A DNA stretch of 5,429 nt from SAR202 cluster bacterium (GTDB lineage: Bacteria; Chloroflexota; Dehalococcoidia; UBA3495), in the NCBI GenBank assembly GCA_009392075.1, contig VFHG01000128.1, positions 1 to 5,429 of the forward strand, read 5' to 3'. Positions 1 through 5,228 of the stretch are shown in pieces (the stretch's first letter is position 1; each line of letters opens with the position of its first letter). The notes under the pieces are model-generated. The model searched no databases, had not been told where the DNA came from, and worked only from the letters and a program-made list of their open reading frames with translations. A program made the position numbers and the translations under genes.

Positions 1-56
1 TACACGTTTTGCTTGGGTTCGTAGCTACGTTAGCACAGCGCTATGGGTCATATGCA

Positions 57-92
57 TGCAAAGCAGGTGCTCTCCCGCTGAGCTACACCCCC
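57..92 (-). tRNA. Partial tRNA-Ala (anticodon UGC), 5' half only
   Basis: Read on the minus strand from 92, the sequence gives a tRNA-Ala 5' half in order: acceptor strand GGGGGTG, TA, D-stem GCTC, D-loop AGCGGGA, D-stem GAGC, A, anticodon stem CCTGC, then loop TTTGCA with anticodon TGC. The match ends at position 37 of the tRNA (base 57). The expected 3' anticodon strand GCAGG is replaced by GCATA, and no T-arm (GGTTCGA-type) or 3' acceptor strand is found before the window edge. A possible -10 box, TAAAAT, lies at 118-113, about 20 bases upstream of the 5' end. The gene is either truncated, interrupted at 37/38 by an insertion or intron that continues past the window, or the contig is misjoined here. 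As it stands it cannot fold into a tRNA. Confidence 0.6.
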
Positions 93-167
93 ACGTCCGG
101 GCCACTTCAGAAATTTTAGCACAGGCTGAGGGCTGCGGCGCTGGGATTAAGGCGTTGACTGAACGGC

Positions 168-296
168 TTATGTACCCAGGGATTCTTCCACAACCGCCGG
201 CAACTTCATGGTGAATGTCGATCCCTTACCTTCTTCACTCTCCACTAGGACCGTGCCGCCAGATTCGAGGTGACACCAGATTGCCTCACGTTTCGT
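168..296 (-). pseudogene. C-terminal remnant of a sensor histidine kinase
   Basis: In the minus-strand frame ending at TAA (170-168), the translation contains GGTVLVESEEGKGSTFTMKLP. This is the hallmark end of the HATPase_c domain of two-component sensor kinases: the last beta strands, with the G-K-G-S-T-F motif that follows the ATP lid. A short tail, AVVEESLGT, follows. Homology is convincing only from about base 268 downwards. Further upstream the frame meets TAA at 299-297 and no ATG, GTG or TTG start lies inside the fragment. The N, G1, F and dimerisation/phosphoacceptor boxes are all absent. It is therefore a broken 3' end of about 42 codons without kinase activity, probably left by a rearrangement at about 270-300. 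It has no visible response-regulator partner. Confidence 0.65.
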
Positions 297-309
297 TTAG
301 TTCGATAAT
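281..309 (+). promoter_or_regulatory. Candidate sigma70-type promoter for the TPR gene
   Basis: TTGCCT (281-286) and GATAAT (304-309) are separated by exactly 17 bases. The -10 matches TATAAT at 5 of 6 positions, while the -35 is weak beyond TTG. Transcription would begin near 316, leaving a leader of roughly 100 bases before the ribosome-binding candidate at 409. This is the best-spaced pair I found upstream of the plus-strand genes, but it is judged by eye from consensus only. Confidence 0.3.
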
Positions 310-372
310 ATAGGTGTATCCGGCGCCGTCAGTCGTGAATCCGTCCGGTTATCATAATTGGGCGAGGTTTGA

Positions 373-504
373 TTTACGCCTGGCTGGTACATTGTAGTCG
401 GTGGCGATAGGGGACCTATCATCAGACAGCTCCTGACAAATTGGCGAGAGATCCCAGCCTTACCCGCGTTTGTAGGGTCAGCTGCGGTTGGCGCGATTAT
501 TGTC
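373..504 (+). other. In-frame N-terminal extension of the TPR gene encoding a membrane anchor
   Basis: Upstream of the GTG at 505 the same frame is open back to TGA at 370-372. Its last part translates as RQLLTNWREIPALP followed by AFVGSAAVGAIIVVVAIFF, the latter continuing across 505. This is a classic signal anchor: a basic/polar cytoplasmic stub, a helix-breaking proline turn, and a hydrophobic helix of about 20 residues that leads into the TPR domain. Starting at 505 would cut this helix in half. The frame contains no ATG, GTG or TTG between 373 and 504. Possible non-standard starts are ATT 391, ATC 418, ATC 421 and CTG 433. ATC 421 has a purine-rich AGGGGA (409-414) at a usual distance. 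A base error or a decayed start codon are the alternatives. Confidence 0.5.
409..414 (+). promoter_or_regulatory. Possible ribosome-binding site deciding an upstream start
   Basis: AGGGGA at 409-414 is the only Shine-Dalgarno-like run in the extension. It lies 6-7 bases before ATC at 421, and the ATC at 418 is next to it. If translation begins here, the protein gains an N-terminal membrane anchor of about 28 residues. By contrast, GTG 505 has no purine-rich sequence in front of it (the preceding bases are GCGATTATTGTC). This supports an upstream start but does not prove an ATC start codon. Confidence 0.3.
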
Positions 505-1542
505 GTGGTGGCGATATTCTTCACCGGTGACTCCCACGATTCTTCTTACCATGCCGCCAGTGGTCTGCCGTATTTCCGAGGGGTGAATTATTTCAACGAC
601 CGGGAGTACGAACTGGCCATAGAAGGATTCACGGATGCGATTCGGTTTCACACAGACGACGCGGAGGCCTATTGGTACCGTGGCCGGACTTACGGTGAAC
701 TGGGCCAGCACGAGCAAGCAATAGAAGACTTTGATAGGGCTATTGGACTAGACCCAACCATGGCCTTGGTCTACGACGACCGGGGTGGCGCCTACCACGA
801 GCTAGGCCAACATCAGAGGGCTATACAGGACTTCAACAAAGCCATAGATCTGAACCCGGTATTGGCGCTGACCTACGACGACCGAGGCGTTGCCTACCAA
901 AGTCTGGGTCAATACCAAAATGCCGTCGAGGATTATGAAAAGGCCGGCTCTGCCTACCAAATCCTGGGCCAATACCAGCGGGCTATAGAGGAATATGACA
1001 AGGCGATCCAGTTGGATCCTGAACGCGGCAGCGCCTATTCCGACCGCGGGGTTGCTTTCGCCAGACTGGGCCACAACCAACGCGCCATCGACGACTATGA
1101 CCAGGCGATAGAGCTAGACCCGGCCTTGGCGCTCGCCTACGACAATCGGGGTGCGGCCCACAATATCCTAGGTCAATACCGGTTGGCCATTGACGATTTT
1201 GACAAGGCCATCCAGTTGGAACCGGACTTAGGCAGCGCATTCTCCAACCGGGGAACCGCTTACGCCAGCTTGGGCCAAAACCAGCAGGCCATAGACGACT
1301 ATGACAAGGCCATCACGCTGGATCGATCTATAGCACGGACCTACAACAACCGGGGTGGCGCCTATTTCAACTTGGGAAACTACCACAGGGCCATAGACAA
1401 CTTTGACAGGGCCATCCTGTTGGACCCGGAGTCTGGCAGCGCCTACTCCAACCGGGCTATCGCCCATACCGAGTTGGGCCAATCCGCGAACGCTGACGCC
1501 GACAGAGCCAAAGCGTGCTCTCTGGACGGCCAGTATTGCTGA
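505..1542 (+). CDS. Membrane-anchored tetratricopeptide (TPR) repeat protein
   Basis: The coordinates use the only conventional start, GTG 505 (345 residues). The true start is probably upstream (421 is favoured), which would add a signal anchor. From residue 22 to the end the protein is almost entirely tandem TPRs of 34 residues with consensus Y-x-x-R-G-x-A-Y-x-x-L-G-Q-x-x-x-A-I-x-D-(Y/F)-x-K-A-I-x-L-D-P. About ten units can be counted: 22-55, 56-89, 90-123, a short 124-147, a short 148-177, 178-211, 212-245, 246-279, 280-313 and a degenerate last unit 314-345 that ends in Cys. TPR arrays are helical superhelices for protein-protein contact. With an N-terminal anchor this one would most likely face outside the cytoplasm. 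There is no catalytic domain and the partner is unknown. The polytopic membrane protein starting 31 bases downstream is the obvious candidate. The repeat assignment is certain; the function is inference. Confidence 0.85.
   Translation: MVAIFFTGDSHDSSYHAASGLPYFRGVNYFNDREYELAIEGFTDAIRFHTDDAEAYWYRGRTYGELGQHEQAIEDFDRAIGLDPTMALVYDDRGGAYHELGQHQRAIQDFNKAIDLNPVLALTYDDRGVAYQSLGQYQNAVEDYEKAGSAYQILGQYQRAIEEYDKAIQLDPERGSAYSDRGVAFARLGHNQRAIDDYDQAIELDPALALAYDNRGAAHNILGQYRLAIDDFDKAIQLEPDLGSAFSNRGTAYASLGQNQQAIDDYDKAITLDRSIARTYNNRGGAYFNLGNYHRAIDNFDRAILLDPESGSAYSNRAIAHTELGQSANADADRAKACSLDGQYC
568..1542 (+). repeat. Tandem TPR-coding array with a 204-bp higher-order period
   Basis: The basic unit is 102 bp (34 codons). 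The later units alternate between two linker types, Gly-Ser-Ala before a Ser-(Asp/Asn)-Arg and Ala-Leu-Ala/Ala-Arg-Thr before a Tyr-Asp/Asn-Asn-Arg. The DNA word GGCAGCGC recurs at 1027 and 1231, and its near-copy GGCAGC at 1435, in each case exactly 204 bp apart. The array therefore grew at least partly by duplication of two-repeat blocks. The blocks have diverged enough at third positions that this is not a very recent expansion. Confidence 0.7.
886..1005 (+). repeat. Tandem 60-bp (20-residue) TPR half-unit that breaks the repeat register
   Basis: Residues 128-147 and 148-167 are two adjacent 20-residue units, GVAYQSLGQYQNAVEDYEKA and GSAYQILGQYQRAIEEYDKA, identical at 14 of 20 positions. 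The junction after Lys-Ala (base 945/946) lacks the 14 residues (42 bp) that normally follow, the I-x-L-D-P turn and the start of the next helix A. The frame is kept, so either 42 bp were deleted or 60 bp were duplicated. The result is two helical hairpins joined without the usual linker, which should kink or split the superhelix at this point. Confidence 0.7.
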
Positions 1543-1560
1543 TGCTGGTGCTGGTGCTGG
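1537..1560 (+). repeat. Hexanucleotide repeat TGCTGR x4 across the TPR stop codon
   Basis: TGCTGA is followed by three perfect TGCTGG copies in register. The first copy supplies the final Cys codon and the TGA stop of the TPR gene. The following copies would encode Cys-Trp pairs in the same frame, up to TAA at 1594-1596. A short inverted repeat, CTGG-CTAA-CCAG (1557-1568), abuts the array. The tract fills most of the 31-base gap before the next start codon, leaving no clear Shine-Dalgarno sequence for that gene. Confidence 0.6.
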
Positions 1561-1573
1561 CTAACCAGTTGTC

Positions 1574-3877
1574 ATGACCACTCGAGATACCCGCGATAAC
1601 AACTTTGGACAGGGCCAGAAGCCTGTGACAGCCGTGGTCGTGATTTCGGTGCTGCTAATCGCCGTGTTGTTCAATCTTGTGCTCCTTTATCCCCAGTTGA
1701 CAGGCGGAACCGTCGCCATCAACGATCTCGTCATGCATCTGTTGCTTACAGACATGGCGGTGGACGCCCTGAAGAATGGACGGGACTTCACCGACCCTTG
1801 GCAGGGCACCATGAACATGGGACTGCCCTTCTTCCGTTACTACCAACACCTGCCGCATATCACCGTGGCCCTGGTCCACGTTGTCAGCTTTGGTGTATTC
1901 CCCGTGATCGACCTGATGAGATGGACAACCTATCTGCTCATCAGTCTTTTCCCGCTATCGATGTATTGGTCATTACGGCACTTCGGTTTCGACCGAACCA
2001 CGGCTGCGATGGGCGGCCTTGTTGCGTCGATCGCAGCAACCGACCGTTTATTCGGGTTCGGTTATGCCAGCTACACCTTTTTGGGGTTTGGGCTTTACTC
2101 GCAACTCTGGGCCATGGTGCTTCTTCCTCTTGCTCTGGCCTCCGGCTATGGTGTCCTAAGGCAAGGACGAGGGTATTTCTGGGCGACCCTGTTGCTAGCC
2201 GCGACGCTGATGTCCCACCTGATGTACGGGTATATGGCCTTCGTGACGCTTGGGGCTCTCACGCTCGTTGAGCTCACTCTGTCATCGGGCCCCAAGTCAT
2301 TGGCGCCGGCGTTGTGGATGCAGTGGAAGCGGCTTATTATCCTGTTATTGCTTGTCTCGGCTGTTACTTCCTACTTCCTGGTCCCATTTGTTCTGGACCT
2401 GTCGTACGTCAACAACAGCTCTCCACTGCTACCAGCGTTCCGGGACTCCTTTGGCCACTCGGACGTGCTCCAAACTCTCTTTGAAGGGGAAATTTTTGAT
2501 TTCGATAGGTTCCCTTCGCTGACCATACTCGTTGTAGCAGGACTAGGAATTTGTCTGGCCCGGTGGCGCGAGGAGCGGTACCTGGTCCCGGTGACGGTCT
2601 TCTTGCTATGGTTGCTGCTCTACTTTGGCAGGGCTACCTGGGGACCGCTAATAGACCTGTTGCCACTCAGCTCCTTCCTACCCATGCACCGGTTTATCGC
2701 CGGGGTTCATCTAGGTGGTATCATCCTCGCGGCCGTCGCCTTAGCGGCTCCCTGGCGTTGGGCCATTTCGGGTAACAGGGCATTGTATATCGCAGCGGCT
2801 TTGGCGGCCACCGTCCTGCTCATGGCGCCGATATACATCGAGAGGAAATCCTTTGCTTCAGAAAACGCCTTTGTCATTGCGGAGACCCAGGACAGTCTGG
2901 AAGCGGAAGACAATGACCTAAATGACCTGTTCGGTAGATTGAAGGAACTTCCACCCGGGAGGGTCTACGCTGGTCCGACAGGGGGCGACCAGGAAAATTG
3001 GGGGCTCGAGTACCGTGTTGGCTTTGTTGAGGTCTTCACCCTCCTCTTTGCGGAAGGCCTCGACACGATGGGGGCCGTTTACCATCACTATTCCCTGCCC
3101 AGTGGTGTCTTGCAGGACTTCGACGAGAGTGACCCGGGCCAGTACAACCTGTTCAACGTTAGGTACGTTGTCGCCCCGGAAGGACGGGAGTTTCCGGATT
3201 TCGTAAAACCTTTGGACCAGTTCGGCCGTCATCACCTGTATCAAGTGGAGACCACCGGCTACTTCGATTTGGTCGACTCAGGTCTGTCCTTCTCCGGAGA
3301 AAGAACAGACTTCGGCGTAGCGGCATCAAGTTGGATGGCCAGTGATCTCCCGGCCGCCAAACGGCATCCCATTGTGTTGCTTGGTGGGTCCTCTTATGAC
3401 TTGAGCAGACCTAAATCCCTGTCCGACGCTCCAAAGGTCCTGTCTGACACGGAGGTTTCTGCCGGTGAGCCGCGCGGCGCGGTGCTCTCAGAGGGCGCTG
3501 GCAGCGGTTTCTATGCGGCGGAAGTCCAGGTGGAACGGGAGAGCATGCTGCTGCTAAAGGCTACTTATCACCCTAATTGGCGTGCCAGCGTTGATGGAAC
3601 GAAGGCGGACACCGTCATGTTGATGCCCGGATTTGTGGGGGTCCAGCTCGCTCCAGGAGGCCACGAAATACGGCTAGAATACCAACCAGGGCCTCTGCGG
3701 AAAGTCTTATTGGCATTGGGATTGCTCACATTGGCGTTGGTCCCATTTGGAGAGAAACGAGGCCCAGCTTTTTCCGGTTGGTTCGCCACAGAAGTCTTGG
3801 CCAGAGTTTCGGACTCGATAAGGTGGCCGAAGCGCGATGAGTCAAGACAAAGCCGTCGACGCCGTCGACGCAGGTGA
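1574..3877 (+). CDS. Multi-pass membrane protein, PTPS-related/YfhO-like (GT-C glycosyltransferase-like)
   Basis: This 767-residue protein starts at ATG 1574, fixed by an in-frame TAA at 1562-1564. About 11-12 hydrophobic helices are visible: near 18-40, 97-115, 118-134, 145-160, 168-192, 201-235 (probably two), 253-275, 315-329, 337-350, 375-393, 402-420 and a lone C-terminal helix at 708-724. The first external loop holds N-D-L-V-M-H (50-55) and N-G-R-D-F, a D-x3-H arrangement typical of GT-C-like enzymes and of the membrane family named '6-pyruvoyl-tetrahydropterin synthase related'. That name is historical and does not imply pterin chemistry. Residues about 421-707 form a large soluble region. 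It ends in Y-H-P-N-W-R-A-S-V-D-G (665-675) and A-P-G-G-H-E-I-R-L-E-Y-Q-P (693-705), a beta domain like the C-terminus of YfhO proteins. The likely role is transfer of a lipid-linked sugar at the membrane, substrate unknown. It probably forms an operon with the TPR gene. The C-terminus ends in seven arginines. Confidence 0.75.
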   Translation: MTTRDTRDNNFGQGQKPVTAVVVISVLLIAVLFNLVLLYPQLTGGTVAINDLVMHLLLTDMAVDALKNGRDFTDPWQGTMNMGLPFFRYYQHLPHITVALVHVVSFGVFPVIDLMRWTTYLLISLFPLSMYWSLRHFGFDRTTAAMGGLVASIAATDRLFGFGYASYTFLGFGLYSQLWAMVLLPLALASGYGVLRQGRGYFWATLLLAATLMSHLMYGYMAFVTLGALTLVELTLSSGPKSLAPALWMQWKRLIILLLLVSAVTSYFLVPFVLDLSYVNNSSPLLPAFRDSFGHSDVLQTLFEGEIFDFDRFPSLTILVVAGLGICLARWREERYLVPVTVFLLWLLLYFGRATWGPLIDLLPLSSFLPMHRFIAGVHLGGIILAAVALAAPWRWAISGNRALYIAAALAATVLLMAPIYIERKSFASENAFVIAETQDSLEAEDNDLNDLFGRLKELPPGRVYAGPTGGDQENWGLEYRVGFVEVFTLLFAEGLDTMGAVYHHYSLPSGVLQDFDESDPGQYNLFNVRYVVAPEGREFPDFVKPLDQFGRHHLYQVETTGYFDLVDSGLSFSGERTDFGVAASSWMASDLPAAKRHPIVLLGGSSYDLSRPKSLSDAPKVLSDTEVSAGEPRGAVLSEGAGSGFYAAEVQVERESMLLLKATYHPNWRASVDGTKADTVMLMPGFVGVQLAPGGHEIRLEYQPGPLRKVLLALGLLTLALVPFGEKRGPAFSGWFATEVLARVSDSIRWPKRDESRQSRRRRRRR
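3852..3869 (+). repeat. Tandem 9-bp repeat GCCGTCGAC x2 encoding a poly-Arg tail
   Basis: Two perfect adjacent copies of GCCGTCGAC, each holding the palindrome GTCGAC, read as Arg codons in the frame of the membrane protein (CGT CGA CGC CGT CGA CGC AGG, then TGA). They produce seven consecutive arginines as the last residues (761-767). The tail follows a basic stretch (RWPKRDESRQS) after the last membrane helix, and so probably sits on the cytoplasmic side by the positive-inside rule. Confidence 0.65.
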
Positions 3878-3896
3878 TCCACGGTTGGGCCAGGGC

Positions 3897-5147
3897 CTAG
3901 GGCAGCCCCTGCAACTCCAAGGCTTTCACGACCCGGTCTACCGCGATCGAGAATGCAGCGGCGCGGTAGGTTATCTTCTCCGATTCAACCAAAGCGCTTA
4001 CCTCTCTGTAGGCTTTGACCAGTATCTCCTCCAGTTCCTTCTCGACACGGCTCAGTTCCCATGGGAACCGCTGGATATTCTGGACCCACTCGAAGTAGGA
4101 GACGGTCACCCCTCCGGCGTTGACCAGCAGGTCTGGCAGGCAGGGGATTCCCCGGTCATTCAATATCTCCTCTCCGCCGGGTGTAACCGGGTTATTGGCG
4201 CCTTCGACAACCAAGCGCGCCCGAATCTTTGAGGCGTTGCCTCTGTGGATAGCGCCGCCCAAGGCGGCCGGCACCAAGAACTCACACTCCATCTCCAGCA
4301 ATTCGTCATTGGTGATGGCCTCGGCGCCTTTGAATCCCACCACCGTGCCAGTCTCGTTCAGGTGAACCTTTAGCTGGGCCAAGTCCAGCCCCTGGCCGCT
4401 ATGGATGCCACCATTGACGTCGCTGACAGCAACGACGCTGCACCCGCTCTCGTCCAAGAAATGAGCCGCCCACGAACCCACGTTTCCAAAGCCCTGGATG
4501 ACGATCTTCGAGTGGTCCATGGCGATACTAAGGTCTTTCGCAACCTCCTTGATCATCAGGGAAACACCACGGCCGGTGGCCTGTTCCCGGCCCACCGAAC
4601 CGCCCAACTCCAGGGGTTTGCCGGTGACCACACCGGGCGCGTATCCGTGCTCTTCGGCGTAGGCCGACATCATCCAGGCCATGGTCTGGGAGTTGGTGCC
4701 TACATCGGGCGCCGGTATATCTTGATTGACCCCAATGATATGACTGATGGAACGGGTGAACCTACGCGTAAGTGCCTGAAGCTCAGTGGGACTCAACACT
4801 CTGGGGTCGCATTGCACTCCGCCCTTTGCCCCGCCAAAGGGGATGCCCACCAGAGCGGTCTTCCAAGTCATCAAAGCGGCCAGGGCGCGGACCTCTTCCT
4901 CGTCAGCCTCCGGGTGGTAGCGGACGCCTCCTTTATATGGCCCCCGAGACCCATTGTGCTGTATCCGGTAGCCGATGAAAACCTCGAGGCTGCCGTCGTC
5001 CATCCGGACCGGAATCTCGACCCGCATCTCCCGGTCAGGCGTGCAGATGAGGTTTCTGATTTCGTCGCGCACACCGAGCCGGTCGCAGGCTTGGTCAAAG
5101 TAACGAGTCACCGCCTGGAATGGAGTCATATCCGCGATATTGGCCAT
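3897..5147 (-). CDS. gdhA: Glutamate dehydrogenase, hexameric short-chain type (about 416 residues)
   Basis: The enzyme catalyses the reversible, NAD(P)-dependent oxidative deamination of glutamate to 2-oxoglutarate and ammonium, in the cytoplasm. The length is normal for the small hexameric class and the gene is intact. Visible sites are P-Y-K-G-G (70-74) and M-T-W-K (93-96), the two glutamate-binding lysines. The family signature I-P-F-G-G-A-K-G-G (102-110) follows, with catalytic Lys108. The catalytic Asp148 lies in P-A-P-D-V-G. The Rossmann motif G-F-G-N-V-G is at 219-224 and E-G-A-N-N-P at 315-320. The acidic Asp243 after the second beta strand hints at NAD use, but dual or NADP specificity is common in this class and is not settled here. 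The start ATG 5147 has GGTGA (5156-5152) four bases upstream; Met7 is the next option. The gene converges on the membrane-protein gene, with 19 bases between the stops. An inverted repeat upstream suggests its own control. Confidence 0.95.
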   Translation of the reverse strand: MANIADMTPFQAVTRYFDQACDRLGVRDEIRNLICTPDREMRVEIPVRMDDGSLEVFIGYRIQHNGSRGPYKGGVRYHPEADEEEVRALAALMTWKTALVGIPFGGAKGGVQCDPRVLSPTELQALTRRFTRSISHIIGVNQDIPAPDVGTNSQTMAWMMSAYAEEHGYAPGVVTGKPLELGGSVGREQATGRGVSLMIKEVAKDLSIAMDHSKIVIQGFGNVGSWAAHFLDESGCSVVAVSDVNGGIHSGQGLDLAQLKVHLNETGTVVGFKGAEAITNDELLEMECEFLVPAALGGAIHRGNASKIRARLVVEGANNPVTPGGEEILNDRGIPCLPDLLVNAGGVTVSYFEWVQNIQRFPWELSRVEKELEEILVKAYREVSALVESEKITYRAAAFSIAVDRVVKALELQGLP

Positions 5148-5164
5148 GTAATCACCGGTATTAC

Positions 5165-5204
5165 CTAAACGACTTAACAGGGAATCCCCATTGTAATCGT
5201 TTAG
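5165..5204 (-). promoter_or_regulatory. Nested inverted repeat upstream of glutamate dehydrogenase (possible operator)
   Basis: Perfect 8-bp arms CTAAACGA (5165-5172) and TCGTTTAG (5197-5204) flank 24 bases. Nearly co-centred inside them are GGG (5180-5182) and CCC (5186-5188) around AAT, plus partial pairing of TTAA/ACA with TGT/TAA. The centres of the outer and inner arms fall at about 5184-5185. The element ends 18 bases before the start codon of the dehydrogenase gene and covers its candidate -10 box. It is therefore well placed to bind a dimeric regulator. A leader RNA hairpin is the alternative if transcription starts further upstream. Confidence 0.45.
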
Positions 5205-5221
5205 ATAGCCCCTCGCGCCAA
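5190..5221 (-). promoter_or_regulatory. Candidate promoter for glutamate dehydrogenase
   Basis: On the minus strand TACAAT (5195-5190) matches the -10 consensus at 5 of 6 positions. Transcription would begin near 5183, giving a leader of about 35 bases. The only -35-like hexamer nearby is TTGGCG (5221-5216), with an over-long spacer of 20 bases, which suggests a weak or activator-dependent promoter or a wrong call. The -10 lies inside the inverted repeat. Confidence 0.25.
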
Positions 5222-5228
5222 TCGGTTG

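Noticed and set aside
276..342. Minus-strand fragment reading PDGFTTDGAGYTYIIELNET before a stop
   Set aside because: It resembles a protein C-terminus but is only 20 codons, preceded by two consecutive stops, and I cannot assign a family. It is too short to support as a gene remnant.
802..1482. Minus-strand frames opposite the TPR array (802-1080, 983-1240, 1228-1482)
   Set aside because: They repeat with the same periodicity as the TPR units because they are the complement of the repeats. No starts with ribosome sites or independent domains are visible.
568..1542. CRISPR-like or satellite array
   Set aside because: The regular 102/204-bp periodicity is fully explained by in-frame TPR coding. 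There are no short conserved repeats with unique spacers.
1798..2271. 157-residue plus-strand frame inside the membrane-protein gene
   Set aside because: It is an out-of-frame shadow rich in Arg, Ser, Cys and Pro, inside a continuous gene with clear membrane helices.
3891..3911. Possible bidirectional terminator CAGGG...CCCTG between the convergent genes
   Set aside because: The stem is only 5 bp with an 11-base loop, it overlaps the dehydrogenase stop codon, and there is no T-run on either strand. Nothing in the 19-base gap looks like an intrinsic terminator.
4915..4940. TATATGG-like promoter motifs inside the dehydrogenase gene
   Set aside because: Isolated -10-like words within coding sequence have no paired -35 and no downstream gene on the matching strand.
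4401..5168. 255-residue plus-strand open frame opposite the glutamate dehydrogenase gene
   Set aside because: It lies almost wholly antisense to a gene with all the catalytic motifs, its protein shows no domain or hydrophobic pattern, and long antisense frames are common opposite GC-rich genes.
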